Source: Stromatinia cepivora
Lineage: Eukaryota > Ascomycota > Leotiomycetes > Helotiales > Sclerotiniaceae
DNA: 64,000 bases
Direction: 5' to 3'
Assembly: GCA_014898415.1 (NCBI GenBank)
Contig: RCTD01000001.1
Coordinates: 4,216,001 to 4,280,000 of the forward strand
In this document: piece by piece, positions 22,761-37,005 of the stretch
How positions within the stretch are numbered: position 1 is the first letter of the stretch
Layout: every line of letters begins with the position of its first letter
Translations under genes and position numbers: made by a program
Notes under the pieces: generated by a model
Database searches by the model: none
The model's input: only the letters and a program-made list of their open reading frames with translations
Told to the model about the DNA's origin: nothing

Positions 22761-24270
22761 TAAATCCTAATGGTAATAATATATTACTCCCCCATCAACC
22801 TTTATTCTTCGTTTGGTAATAGATTCTATTAATCTGAATAATAAAGGTTGATCAGATATATATAAAGAAACACCTATATCGACATACCATTTGTTAAAGA
22901 AACCTTTACTAATAGTTTCCTTTATCAAATTATAATCTTCCTTTATTATATCCTTAATATTGGAGTTTGATTTAGAGATATTATTAGTAAAATATATTTA
23001 ATCTTTTTTATTGAAATAGATCTTCTTCGGATTCGATGATCCCCTTTTCCTTTAATAACAAAAATAATTGCAAAGAAATTTATTGGTTCACATTAAATAT
23101 AGATAATCTTATATATAATAATCTTTCTTTTAATACAAATCGCAAATATTGTTTGAAATCTCGAAATCTGATTCTTAACGTCGAAAAACATACCTAGATC
23201 CTTTTACAATTTACACTAACTTTGATCTATCCTTAAAACAAAATTCCTTAATCTGTAAATGCTTAATCTTATTGTCGATATTAAGGTTGATTTGGATATC
23301 CAATATATCCATTATTCTTTAATAATCAATTGAAAGATTATATATTAAAACCAAGAATAAAACAATATCTTAATATACTAATCGATAACTTTCGTTTGTA
23401 ACTCCTAATTTCCTTTTATATTTTTTTAGTTTGTTTCAAGCTTCGATAATGATTATATCGGGATAAATATTAAATTAGAATTTGAAGTTTTGAATCATCG
23501 TTATATATATATTAATTATGATTGCATTAACTCTGGTATATTTTGATTTAAAGTATCTCTAGAGTATATATACTATTGAATATTCATCGGTAAAGGCTTT
23601 ATCGTCATTATTGAATGTTGTGCAAATATATGATAATGTATTCGCTTTATCCTTTAAGTATTTTGATTTCAACTCGATATTGTAATATATACGATTATTG
23701 ATTTTATAGACAGATATTGTATTGGATTCTGCAATCTACGCATATTTATTTAATATTTAATTAATTGTATAAAATCATTTTTTCCCTTTCAATTGTATCT
23801 TCGTTTATTTGAACCATTGTTTATAATTGTTTTAATCGAATTTCGAAGAATTGTTTGATTCCGATATTATGAAAATTTCTTACTATTTGATAGATATCGA
23901 AGATAATCTTCAGATTTTTAAAACGGTCTTAAAAAAAAAAGTATATAACAAATAAATTCAAAATAATAAAAAAATATAAAAATAAAATAATAAAAAAATT
24001 TGTAAGATTATATTGTAATATGTTTTTTTATAACTATACGAATTTGTTCTTCGCCTTTGCTATAATTCTATATCAACACTATACAAACTATTCTCCGCTT
24101 TAGCCTATAGTATTATAAATTATAAATTGTATTATTATATTTCAACTTTGCTTTGATGGTACTATATAAAAACTCTGATTTTCATTCTATTCCACCCCTA
24201 CTAGCTATACTAATCCTTTTTCGATTTGCTTTGCTTTCTAATTATTACTGTACAACCGGATCTTATAATC

Positions 24271-24436
24271 TGTTAACTTTTGGTGCAGGAAATAGTAGTA
24301 TTGTTGATTATATAGATTGAACTAAGGATCTATAATTCTAGTAGGAGTAGAATTGAGGTTATCCCCAAATATAGTCTGTGCACCATTGTGGTCTCGTGAC
24401 CTCAATTCTAATCCTATGATGGCTTCATTTCCAACA
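24271..24436 (-). repeat. 5' LTR of the Copia element
   Basis: 166 bp, the same length as the 3' LTR and differing only by transitions. It is followed by AAAAT. Confidence 0.92.
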
Positions 24437-24846
24437 AAAATCATTAATAATCTTAATAAAATCAATAATATTTATAATAGAGAAATCAATAATTCAAATT
24501 AAAGATCTTGATTTTTTAAAGAATTTTAATAATAATAATATAAATATTGTTTTAAATGAATATAATCAATTGATGAAAGAGTTTTTAGATTAATATAACG
24601 AATATAATAATTTGAATTTAATTAATCGATAATTAAATATTGATAGATCTTTTGAATCTCGATTATAAAATATAATTAAATTTCTTTTTATATTTATTTC
24701 TATAATGATTTTACGAATTTCCTGTTAGGATTTTGTTATTAAAAAATATATTCAATGAATATTTTATTAATTAATGGAATTGAATATTAATAAGAATTTG
24801 AATAATATAGATAAAGATGGATTATTGAAGGAGGAGGTAAGAGAAT

Positions 24847-24995
24847 TGTCAAGGTACGGGTAAAGATGTATATTGTATTATAAGAATGGAAGAGTTATGG
24901 AAGAGTGAGGCCCTACTTATAGGAAGCAGGGCATGTTAAGAGTCTGTGCCTGAGGTACAAAGACAACTACAAAACATATAATTGGCGTCGTGATA
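24847..24995 (-). repeat. 3' LTR of the nested Gypsy element
   Basis: 149 bp, plus-strand ends TGTCA...TGATA. The polypurine tract adjoins at 24996-25010. Confidence 0.92.
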
Positions 24996-25445
24996 ATACC
25001 CCCCGTTTAAAACGACTGTTTACAATGTATAATACATTATCAATTATTATTTTAAAAGAACAAAATAATATTAGAATACTTTAATATCCATTATCAAATT
25101 AAAATAAACCTTTTTGGGAATAGTAATCATATATTGGAGCTTTTTAGGCCTACTCCGACTTCGTATCGTGATCGTGCTTAATGCTGATACTACCAGGGCA
25201 AAGGATCTTTTGAAATCTACTCAGACAAAGGGATCTGGTTTACCTAGATTCGCTAAATAGAAAACGATGATTACATCCTCCTAACCTTAAAGGTTATCGA
25301 CGGATTGCCATAAAATCGGATAATATTTTCATTTGATTTAATAATGAAGTCTATCTTCATTATAGCAATTGAGAATCTTCTCGAATTCCTATCGCTCTAT
25401 CTTTTCATATATTTCATCATCCTTTTCGAAAACACGTTTTAGATT

Positions 25446-28400
25446 TCATCGTGATTCGAAAGCATTGATAATTTCCTGGCCTAATAGTCCTAACGATCGG
25501 TGAAGCGGTCGAAGCAATGAATTGTGGAATATTGGAAAGATCTTGAAGTTAGCCGGGAATTGAAGCAAATAAATGTATTTATAAACCTTAAGAACCTTAT
25601 AGGGCCCATTCCATTTGTCATTATCCTTCTTCATTGATCGATTAGTCTTCATATTCCTAATATTAACTCATACCTTATCATCTTCTCGATATAATAGGGC
25701 ATCAATATAGATTCTATTAATATTGTCCTTATATTTCTGAATAGATTGTACTATAAAAGCCTTCAATTTTATTAAAATAAGATCGAAACGATCAGCAATC
25801 TTATTCGCTTTTAGAAACTTATATCATCTTTGGTATAACAAATTCAAAGATACAAATGAAAAAGATTTAATATCAAAATATAAATGAAAACTATAATTAA
25901 CAAAGAATAGGGATACTTCAATAATCTCAGAAATAATATTATTCAATACAAATTCTACAAGCGGAAATCAATCATACCAATCATCCTAATAGAAATTCAT
26001 AAAAGTTCTAAAGTACTATTCTATTATAATATTGATTCGCTTCATTTATTTATCAGACTCTAAATGAAATGAAGAGGATCGTTTAAAAATGATAAAGAAG
26101 CACTTAAATAGATATCTCCAAAACTCGGATACGAATTGTATACCCTTATCGAATATAATATTATCAAATATATTATATAAACAATAGATCTTCTTTACAA
26201 ATCGATCTGCTAATTTTTCTATAGATAATTCTATTATAGATATAAAATGATGTATCTTGGTTAGATGGCAGATAATGGTAATGATATATTAATACTTCTT
26301 CCTATAGTATACATTGATTAATAATAGTGTGATATAATCAATTGAAATATCAAACCAGAGCTGAAACGGAACCAGCAATAGTTCGAGAAACCTAGGTATT
26401 GCTAATCGAGAAGCTTTTATCCGGAAACAGAATTGATATATTTGTACAAAGGCCTCAATTTCCTTTGTTATATTGAACCATTAGTAGGTATAAAAGATAA
26501 AATCAATCGTTTTAACCCGATCAGGATATTTAGCAGGTTCTATAGAATATATTCGATATACAATCTATATATAGAGCTCGGTTATGGGAGATATAAAAAG
26601 GCGATCTTAATAAAAGATCTTATTATTAAAAAATTTATAATCTTATAAAACAATTCGCAGATCCTTATATATAAATAACAGCCAATAACAGGCGGCAAGA
26701 TTTTAAAGTATTGTATATATGATAGTGACCAGCTCGAATGATTCATAAGTTTTGTCGATTAGATTATTGATCAGCTTTTTTGTATCCGGGATGATTATGC
26801 TTATAAGGGCTACAATAAGATCGATATCGTTGTTTATCTGCTTAATAAGGTCTTTGAATGCGATTGGGTCGAATACCCTTTGCAGCAGAATAGTCTGTAA
26901 ACGGTTCTTTATACAATTATTATTAGGGTCGGTATGAGTTGATCGATCTTCAGCTTTCTGGTTCAACGTATCAGGGCGAACTGTTTTGTAGCCGGGCTGA
27001 TATATAATACGAAAATTAAAGCCGAACAGGAATTCGGCTTATCGAGCTTACTATTGATTCAATATCTTAATGGACATAAAGTATTCCAGATTCTTATAAT
27101 CGATGATAATCTTGAATGATTTCTGAGTTCTATATAATTCGGATTATTATTTCTTCAGGGATTTGATGATAGTAAGCAATTCTTTATTATAAATCTCATA
27201 ATTATATTTAACAACATTATATTTCGAAGAAAAGTATACAATTGATTATAACAGATCTTCATTATCATACTATGAAAAGATATTATTTGTTATTCAATCA
27301 AAGGCATTTGTTTCTACAACTATACAACAGTAATAATCGAACATCGCAAAGATCAGTACTAATATGAAAACATTTTTGAGTATCCTAAAGGTATCTTCCT
27401 GATCATCAGTCCAATTCTATACATTCTCTTTTCACTATAACCGATTCAAAGGTTCAATAATCTTAAAGAAATTGTAAATGAAATATTAATAGAAATTAAC
27501 GAAATCTAGAAACCATTGCAAATCTTTGAATTTAGTTAGTGATTTCCATTCCAGAATAATCTTGACCTTTTCAGAATCCATTTCGATACCTTTTGATATA
27601 ATAATCAATCCAAAGTACTTCGTTCGCATCATCTCAAACTCGCATTTATCAATATTAATCTAAAATTTAACATCGATGAACTTCTAGACCATCTCCCTTA
27701 CTTGCCATTGATAATCAAAGATATTCTCCGAGTAAATCAGGATATTATCTAGATACACTATACAATTTTTATTTAATAAATCAAAAAGAATATAATTGAT
27801 ATAATTCTGAAACAAAGCCGACACATTACAAAGGCCAAAAAGCATCATTAGCGATTCAAACAACCCAAAGCGAATCGTAAATACCGTCTTCCATTCGTAG
27901 CCTTCTACAATCCATAACTTATTAAATACAACAATAATATTGAATTTAATATAAATCTTAATATAGCATAAAATATCTAAGGTTTCTTTAATCAATGGCA
28001 AAAAGTATTGATTCTTGATAATAACATTATTCAAACCCCGATAATCTTGACAAATCTGTACACCCCCTTCAAACTTCACAGCAAAGAAAAACAAAGCGAC
28101 CAAACGAAAACACGATTTATAAATAAATCCTTTGTTCAAATTATCATTAAACTATTTACAAACAATCTGGAACTCGGCCGGAGATATTGGATGGTCCTTT
28201 ATATACAGTAGCTTTTTGTTTAGCACAATCTTAATTTTGTAATTCTAGGAATACTACAGCAGAAATTCGTTCGCTAAAAAGGACAGGAAGTTGAAGAATA
28301 AATCGCGAAATCATAAAGGTAATTTGTATTGAATCTCCTTTGTAATAAGTATAGATCGCTCAATCTTCTTTATAAACTTCTCAATATCACTATCTACTAT

Positions 28401-30251
28401 ACTACAGTATATATAAACAGTATTAATGGTAACGATATGATATAATTTACAAACTGAATCCAACTTATCCTAAGAAATCTTAATAATATAGACCTCTTTA
28501 TCTTTACAGAATTGAACAAAACTATTAATTGTAAAGTACTTTATATTATTTATCTCAAAACAAACACTTCGTAGAACATCGAATAACTTGATCGATTAAT
28601 CCCTTAGCAATAATGTATACAATAAAAACAGAACATTTGGATTTTATAATAATTGTTTATATAACCTAAAACCAACAACGATTCGCATTAAGACCGGTTT
28701 TAGGATTAGCCAATTCGGAATCATCCTTACCCGAACATTCGTAACATTACCGATACAACAAATGTAATAAAGGTTCGGACTAAGCAGAGCCTCAATATCA
28801 GGATCATTAAGGTTCTCCCCAATATCCAATATCCTATTAGAATCGAGATTAAGAGCAGATTCGAAGATTGCAGTTTGATCCGAAAACAACGATGATGAAT
28901 CCCCGAAGTTTTTGTCGATAATCTCTTTTATATAGGCTGACTGTAGAACAAGTTTCTATAAAAATGATATAGGATTAACTTCTATAACTTTACCATTAAT
29001 TTACAAAGTTGCCTTTCGACTATAAACAACATCCGGAATAATAATTATTATAAAACCAACAGAACAATAATACTTCGAATAATATATAAAAATAAACTTG
29101 AATAATATCGCCGATTAATCAATAATGAAATTGTAACACTGAAGTTATAGAAATCCGAGAATCATAAAATCCGCGATAGACAAAATAATGACATAAAACA
29201 GATTGATCTCCCTATGATTATTGATTTGTACATCGAGAAGCATATACTAGGATAAGATATCGGACGGTCTTCTATCAGTCAATAATAGATAACAGTTATA
29301 AGGGAAAGGATATATAAATATACAAAACTAGAAAATAACTTTTTTATCAATGAAATCATAATTTACAGCTCTATTATCAATAAAATTAACAAATAGAATA
29401 ATTATATCAAACACAAAAAAGATTTCCATTGAAATTTTAAAAATTTGTTATTTGTTGATCTAAAATACAAAGGACTTTTAAACATAATTGATTTTTTAAT
29501 TTATAAAAGTAAACTTCCTATAAAGGACTTCGATTCGTATCTGTGAACCAAGGTTAACCTTTTAATATGCTTAATTGAGGAATCGAGCTGTCACTCTCCT
29601 CCGAATGAACAAAACCTTCAATATATCCATTTAGATCGATATCTTGTATAGGGCCAGAGAACATAGGGGAAGCATAGCATAATAATATAACTAAGAAATA
29701 TAAAGCAGGCGGGAACAAACTTTAATTCTGATATAAAAGGGTAATGGCAATACAATATATTCCAGAATCCTAGTATAAGAAGGTGATAACAGTATTACAA
29801 TATAGTTCTAAACTTTGATACTGATTAACTGAAAAGAAATGATTAATATAGGGATTATATCTTGTATCAGCATTGATATTGTATTTCATATTATTAACCT
29901 GTTTCTCTTTGTATTCAACCTTAAAATAACCCGGCTTCTTACAATAAATACAAAAACCGAACTCTATACATTGCTTACGAATATAGCGAATTTGGAAATA
30001 TTGATTTTAGCAAACAACATCCAACTATATTGAATTATTAAAAGGATTTGATATAAAAGGAACAATAGCGATAGTATATTTCTTATTATAATTCTTCGAT
30101 TAATCGTAATTAAAGTTAATACCTTGATTCTTTTATTGATTATCAAAATAAATCTTTTCCTCCAAATCATTGTAAATACCCTACCACCAAACCATTCATA
30201 TATTGATATCAATAGCGAAGGACTTATTAAAGCGATTAACTGAAGTATCAA
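25446..30251 (-). pseudogene. Gypsy gag-pol remnants
   Basis: Minus-strand fragments. 30251-29964 is a gag-region relic. 28889-28644 includes a protease-to-RT linker (VRVRMIPNWLILKPVLMR). 28139-27684 is the reverse transcriptase (NKGFIYKSCFRLVALFFF, ICQDYRGLNNVIIKNQYFLP, GLCNVSALFQNYINYILF), in which the catalytic box reads CIVYLDNILIYS instead of YLDD, so the second Asp is lost through a G-to-A change. 26966-26703 holds the RNase H/integrase junction. 25652-25446 is the integrase C-terminus (WNGPYKVLKVYKYIYLLQFP, HNSLLRPLHRS). Confidence 0.9.
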
Positions 30252-31229
30252 TCAATTTTTAAAAGATCTTAAATTTGAGATCAACGATTTGCTATTCAAT
30301 AGTCTTTTTGTACTTAATAATCAATTATTTGAATTTAATAATGAAATTGCCGAATAAGATTTTCTTCATTTTATACTTATTATAATCCATCGAAGTCTTA
30401 CAAAACAAATCAAAAGTCTAGTACTACTTGTTCAATTTATTCCAGATATCGAATATAGTATACCATCCACAAAGCCAGAGATTAGGATTATACGGGTTAT
30501 TAATGATTATATCGAAATGTATTTGATTATTTGTATAAACAAAACTAGAAAGTAGATTAATAAAGAAAATAATCTTCTAGAATTTCAATTCATTCTTATA
30601 ATCAACAATCAAACAATAATTGACTATACTACAGAATGCTATATATTAGTTTTGATATTTAGCAATATCCTATTCTTTATCAATGAATTTTTCAGGAGTA
30701 TAAAAGTATTTTCGATAAAGTGGGATTTGTGGGTTATAATGAAGGATAATTTATAATGTATTAATTATAGATTGTAATATTTCGATTGTCTTTTTCAATT
30801 CGGTAATTCTTGCTTGAGTATTGGCGATTTGGGTTTGTATTATAGAGGTTTGAAATGCTTGATTCTGAAATGAATTTGTGATTATTTTGATTGATTAAAA
30901 GATAGTCTAAGTAATTGCAAAATGTATAATAGTCGGATTGTTAAATAGTTTTATGAATAAAGAGATATCAATTTCAGTAAAATTAAGGATATAATATAAA
31001 AACTGAAATTGTGGGAATAAATCAAATGCAGATGTTTGTTTAGTTATTTTTCGGATATTTTCAAGGTTGTAAAATAATTTAGTTAAGTTTCTAAATAATG
31101 GCGATTAGGGTGTACAATAGATTAATGGTGGATATGATTGATGTGGTTGAGGTGTTATAGGAATTAGTCGGTAGTAGGATCTTTAGAAAAAATGAAGTTA
31201 TAATAGTTTCTTATTGAGATAGTACAAAT

Positions 31230-31378
31230 TATTAAGGTATAGATAAAGATATATATTGTATTATAAAAGTGGAAGAGTTATGGAAGAGTGAGGTCCTACT
31301 TATAGGAAGCAGGGTACGTTAAGGGTCCGTGCCTGAGGCACGAAGGCAACTACAGAACATGTAGTTGGCGCCGTGACA
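31230..31378 (-). repeat. 5' LTR of the nested Gypsy element
   Basis: 149 bp with ends TATTA...TGACA. It is followed by AGAAT. Confidence 0.92.
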
Positions 31379-31583
31379 AGAATGAAGGAAATGCGAATGT
31401 TTAACAGTGAAATGAAAGTGATATATTTGTAATGATTTACCAGGATAGATTGATTATATAAAGGTTTTTAAATATAAATATTCTAATTTTCTAATACAAA
31501 TGTAAATCCCCTTTATCTTTATGATATACTTTGATAATATCATTTCTTTGTTTTTCGTTGTTATTATAATAGTAATATATTTT

Positions 31584-31655
31584 TGTCACACCAAAAGTGA
31601 CGCCACTCTTGACGAATGGTTAATTGGGTTGATATAGTAATCATTTCCTGTGATA
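31584..31655 (-). repeat. Left 72-bp LTR of the miniature element
   Basis: Pairs with 31959-32030. Confidence 0.88.
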
Positions 31656-31958
31656 CACCCCCGAGATTACGGACTAGCTGGAATAGGCAGTGATCTTTAT
31701 GAATATATCCGATGATGTAATCCTTTTGCTGTAATCTCTGTATTGCTAATCCGAATAGAATAATGATTTTGTGTAGGTCCTATAATAATAGATTCAAATC
31801 AGGAAGATGATTAACTGAATAGTGAGAAAAGGGTTTAATGAATTCTGGAAACCCTGATTGGTTGATTAATCGAGAATGAATTCATTAGATGCTTAAATAA
31901 ATATGAGTACGAATGAGAAATGATATTATTGTGTTATAAATGTTATCGGGTTTATAAC

Positions 31959-32030
31959 TGTCACACCAAAAATGACGCCACTCTTGACGAATGGTTAATT
32001 GGGTTGATATAGTAATCATTTCCCGTGACA
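31959..32030 (-). repeat. Right 72-bp LTR of the miniature element
   Basis: Pairs with 31584-31655. It ends CCCGTGACA and is followed by ATTTT. Confidence 0.88.
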
Positions 32031-32643
32031 ATTTTCTTTTTTATAATTCTTTAAATGCTTTTTAATATATATTAAATTTTATAAAGCTTTTTATATATCT
32101 TCTATTGATTGATAGTTTTTTTATTATATTAGATATTGCGTTTTTTGTTCTTTCTTTTTATAAACTAGTATTTTTTCGATTTTATATTCTATATATCCTT
32201 CAATTTCTTCAGGAGATGGGGGGTCAGTAATACCTTCGCATTCAAATTATAATTCGAATAACAAGATATGAAAGATATTATATATTTTGTATAATATTGG
32301 AAATACTAATTCATATATTTATCTATTATTTTTGATATTAATGATAATAAAAAAATCTATAAAACAATTGAAGAATTTCTTTTTGGATTATAATTGTTTG
32401 ATATTCTTGATATTGAATATAATCTTATTATTGATATAAAATCGTTAAAATAAATCTTTTTTATTATTCTTTGATCTTTTCTTTATTGAATTATTCCAAA
32501 TTTCTATCAACTTTGTTTTTTCCTGATTTAACGATTCGATACATTTTTATATAATAAATACTTTCTCTTTGGTATCGGCGTCCTTATTGATATAACTAAA
32601 TGTAAATAGATATTTATATATTGTTTTAAAGAGTATTTCATTA

Positions 32644-32673
32644 ATTATATTATATTATATTATATTATATTAT
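32644..32673. repeat. (TTATA)n microsatellite
   Basis: About five tandem TTATA pentamers inside the AT-rich interior of the outer gypsy element. Confidence 0.8.
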
Positions 32674-34479
32674 AAATGAATTCTATTAAGAATAATAACA
32701 ATATTTAATTGTTTTATCTTCAATTAATATAATATATAATATAATGGATTAAATTCTGATTTTATTATTTTGTTTGATTATTGATTTATAAATAAAATAT
32801 TATTGATAATTTATAATATATTCTTAAATAAAAAAACAAATTCCCTCAAAATTTATTTATGAATTATAATCCTCGATCTGAAATTATTCTTTTTAGTATA
32901 TTGAAATCCTTAAAAATATATTGAAATAGAATCTCTATTAATTCAAATGAAGTTATTATTTTATTGATTAAAATATATTAAACAAGTTTTATATATTTGT
33001 TAATAATAATAAAAATAGTATTATATATATATTTATTTATCTTTAAAAAAATAGATTTATAATAAAATCCATTATTATTTTTTTTCAAAAATTAAAAGAG
33101 AATAATAGAATTTATAATTTGTTATAAAATTGATAATATTTTATAATTGTTTATTAATAGATAATATATATTCGTATATATTTTTTTATATCTTTTATTA
33201 TATTAAATCAGAAATATTTGTTTTTCAATATCTCCTAAATTTTTTTAATATTTTAATAACCTTTTATAGAATCATTATAATAGATCTCCAAGATTTCGAT
33301 TTTTATAGTTCTATTTGGTAGTATAAAGGTGTATTTATTATAAATGAATAAATCGTTAATATCGATTTTCCAAAATGTAGTATCTCTAATTGAATTATAT
33401 TGATATTTCAAATACTCTTTGTTCTTTATAAAATCATTATTTTTTTAAAATTGTAATAAAGTATTTTTTATTGATTTTGATATTGATTTAAATATTATTT
33501 CATTGTTAATTAATATATTAATTATCTGATATAATATCGATTATTTATAATCAATTTTTATTAATGATTTTTTAGAATTATATAAAAGCAAATTATATTC
33601 TTTCTATTAAAAAAGACTTATAATATTCTATAAAGATTCTATTTTTATTTTTGAGAGAAAGAAAATTGCAATTATTATTGTAATACTTTTCAATTTGTTT
33701 TATAATATAGATAATATTTCATTAATATTATTTATATTTTCTATATAATCTAATCATTTTGATGAATTATCAATAGGGTTTAATTTACCTGATTTATATA
33801 TGATTATAAAATCATGAATGATTAGAATTTCGGTTTATTATATTTGTTTATTATTGAATTCTTTTTTCTTTATAAAATATTGAAGATTATTATAATTTGT
33901 TTTGATTATAATAATATATCGATTATTTATAATATAATATTATTATTGAATAAAAGCTATATAAATAATCAAAAGTTTTTGGTTATAAATAAAGTATCTT
34001 TATTTTATTAGATTAAGCTTCTGTGAATAAAAGACAATGAAATGTTATCGAAAAATAATAGAGTTGTTTGTATTATTAAGAAATAATTGAAAAAGTATAT
34101 ATTCTAATACAAATCTAGAAGTATTGATTTCGATTAAGATTTGAAGTATTGGATTAAAATATTGGAGTATTAGTATTGTAATAAAGGCTTCTTTTAAATT
34201 ATCAAAAGTATTTTGAGTCTTTTTTGTTTATTTGAATTCTAATATAACCTTTCCCTTTTTAATACTTTATAATAGATTTATTAAATTATAAATAATTCGT
34301 AAATAGATTATAATAAATTATCGATAGAAGTTTATAAAGCTTAAAAAAATTTGAATTTCGTAAAAGGATATTAATATAAATCATTTAATAATGATTTGAA
34401 TTCTGTTTGGTTCTATAATAATACTTTTTCTTAATATAATAAAACCCAGGAATTTTATTTTATATATATAAAATATATA

Positions 34480-34800
34480 TTTTTTTAATTTGATATAGAA
34501 TTTGTATTTAAATAATTTGACGAGGATTTTGTAGATATTAATAATATAGATTTCCTTATCTTTGGAATAAATAAAAATATTATTAAAATATATAATACAA
34601 ATACTATTTATAAAATCGATGAATACTTGATTAATATATATCTAAAAGGTAATAGAGGTATTGATTAGATTGAAAGGCATAATTAAGTATTCGAATTATC
34701 TATAATAAGTATAAAACGCTGTCTTTCATTTATCATCTTCTTATATATACATTTGATAATATATATCTTTAAGATCGAGTTTTGTGAAAAAGACCCTTTA
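34480..34800 (-). pseudogene. Reverse transcriptase relic of the outer gypsy element
   Basis: On the minus strand one frame reads VFFTKLDLKDIYYQM, then after stops EDDK-stop-KTAF, FEYLIMPFNLIN, then CIIYFNNIFIYSKDKEIYII. These are the conserved FTKLDLKxAYxQ, FEYLVMPFGLxNAP and YLDDILIYS blocks of Ty3/gypsy reverse transcriptase. The catalytic Asp pair has become Asn-Asn and several Trp/Gln codons have become stops, the expected outcome of C-to-T and G-to-A mutation. Confidence 0.85.
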
Positions 34801-37005
34801 CTTTAAACGATTCAACAATTTATTAATTAAGGATAAAAGAATACAATCCTTTTTTGTAATCCTATTGAAATCATAATAATTGATATACAATTAATAATCA
34901 TTTCCTTTCTTTAAAATAAATATAATCAAAACTTCAACGAAACTAATCGAACAATGAATCCAACCTTTCTTTTAATATTCTTCGAAATATTCTTATAGAA
35001 TTATTAATTCCTTTTCCGAAAAAGTATATATTGATCTTTAAAAAAGAATTAATCCGGATTTGAAATTAATATAATATTCTATTAAATAATGATTAAAGAA
35101 TATATTGTTTTCATTTTTTGAAAAAGCTTTTTTATATTCTTTATATTCAGAAAGTATTTATAAGAATAATAATATAAGAATGTTCTTAAAGTTTAGTAAT
35201 ATTTTTGTAGTTAATTAGGTTTTAGATAATAATATACAGATTTTGATTCCAATCTTTATTTCTTTATATAATTCCTTAACCATTATTATTTCGAGATCTT
35301 GTAATATAGGCTTGAAATGGAACGAAATCGATTACCAATTGATATCCGGATTTACTATTTGAAGTCAAAGTAGCCTTAAGATAATATCGATCCCTAATAG
35401 ATTCAAAATGGTAGTAATGAATTAATAAGTATACATCTTTTTTTCTTTATATTCGTTTGTTATTTCGATAACGAATTAATAATTATTATAGGAAGGTATA
35501 TTAATCTTATTAACTAATATTAATGAAATACCTTTACCGGGATCAAGGGCTTAATCTTATTCGATATATTTGTTTTATTGAATAATATTAACTTGTATTC
35601 CGGAATTGATAAGATAATATATCTTTGTCGAAGTATTATCAATCTTGAAATTTATTTCGATAATTAAAATAGTATATCCCTTTTATTGAAGACTCAGAAT
35701 CATTAGAATAATTAAAGTTATTATTGGATTATAATATTTCTTTGATTATTATCTTATAAAGAATATATAGAGTAAATATAAGCAAAATAATTATCTTTAT
35801 ATCATCGATAAATATATAGGTTAATATACTTTTTCGAATAATAATCCAATTATTAACAATAGAAATACTACAATTTCTATTCTCGATAATCTTTCTTCGA
35901 AATTCCTTTATCTTTCTTTTCTATAAAGGAAGATTTGGAATATTGAAGTTATAATTGTATACTATTAATCAACAATGAATTATTCTGTTTTTGAGATTAT
36001 CTATTTTGAAAAAGATTAAAAGGATAATTAAATTATATAAAAGGATTATTTTATTTTTGGTTACAAAGTATATCAAAAAAATCCATTGTACAATATATTT
36101 TATTTACATTTTTTAGATAATATACTTGTTTGATCAATTTATTTCTATTTTTTGATTGTTGAAATGATTCTGAAATTCTTTTTATAATATAAAGGAATAG
36201 ATTTACTAAAAGATATTCTTTCCGAATACTATCTGCCTCCGATTCGATTTTCTTTTTTAAATTATCGAAATATATTATAAAACTGTTTATATTTTATATA
36301 AATTGTTATTTGATATAGATTATTTATTATATAATCAAATACTAATGATTATCTTTGTTTAATATTATATTGTATATATATTCCTTGAATTCTTTTTATA
36401 ATATATTAGAATCCGTTGTTCTGTTTTTATATTGATATTAGATTATAAAAGATTGTTTTTGAAAGTATTAAATAATATGATTTATTTTCTTTTGATTTAT
36501 CAGAAAATAGTATTTATTATTATTCCGAAATATAAATTCAATTTGAAAAAAGAAGTTTTTTGTTTCTATAATAATGAAATTCTTATAAAATAAAAATTTT
36601 TAAAGTTTCAGAAATCTTTTTTGAAAAACTGAAATGGAATTAAATACTACCTCCTTACCATTGACAACCATTATCGATAAATTAATTATCTTTTCTCATA
36701 TAAAACAAACAAAGGTTTCCTTGATTTATTATTAATTTTTTGATTTAAAGATTTCGAATTTTTTTTGTATATTTTCAAATCTTTGTACTAGTTCTACTTC
36801 AAATTGTATAATGAATTGACGATTTGATATCAATACTTTATCTTCGTTACTATTCTAAATCCTTGATATATTTTCTTTTCGAATTTGTAAAGCATTTGAA
36901 CTAATCAATAGATCTGGAATACTTTTTATTCCCATTATAATTACTTAAAGGGGTATCGATAATGATTAATTAACGAATTGCTTTTGAAGAATAAATAAAA
37001 AGAAT

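Larger units (their letters stand above)
18954..24436 (-). mobile_element. Full-length Ty1/Copia LTR retrotransposon, RIP-degraded
   Basis: A 5483-bp element with two 166-bp LTRs (18954-19119 and 24271-24436) and AAAAT target duplications at 18949-18953 and 24437-24441. On the minus strand the LTR begins TGTTGGAAATG and ends GTTAACA, the classic Copia form, and a polypurine tract (AATGGGGGAG) directly precedes the 3' LTR. The LTR pair differs at about 14 sites, all transitions by eye. The pol remnants are in the order expected for Copia. It is inserted into the outer gypsy element 170 bp from the solo LTR. Confidence 0.93.
24847..31378 (-). mobile_element. Full-length Ty3/Gypsy LTR retrotransposon, RIP-degraded
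   Basis: A 6532-bp element with 149-bp LTRs (24847-24995 and 31230-31378) and AGAAT target duplications at 24842-24846 and 31379-31383. On the minus strand the LTR begins TGTCACGGCGCCAAC. A polypurine tract (AACGGGGGGTAT) precedes the 3' LTR. The two LTRs differ at about 21 of 149 positions, all transitions. Gag, protease-region, reverse transcriptase and integrase remnants follow in gypsy order on the minus strand. It sits in the outer gypsy element, 410 bp from the Copia insertion. Confidence 0.93.
31584..32030 (-). mobile_element. 447-bp miniature LTR element (TRIM/SMART-like)
   Basis: Two 72-bp direct repeats (31584-31655 and 31959-32030) flank a 303-bp interior. Each begins TGTCACACCAAAA, and they end in GTGATA and GTGACA, retroviral-type TG...CA termini. 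ATTTT is duplicated at 31579-31583 and 32031-32035. The repeats differ at three sites, all transitions. On the minus strand a G-rich purine tract (CTCGGGGGTG) adjoins the left repeat, in the polypurine-tract position seen in the larger elements here. The interior encodes nothing, so its mobility must have come from another element. The boundaries are seen; the TRIM label is by analogy. Confidence 0.85.
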
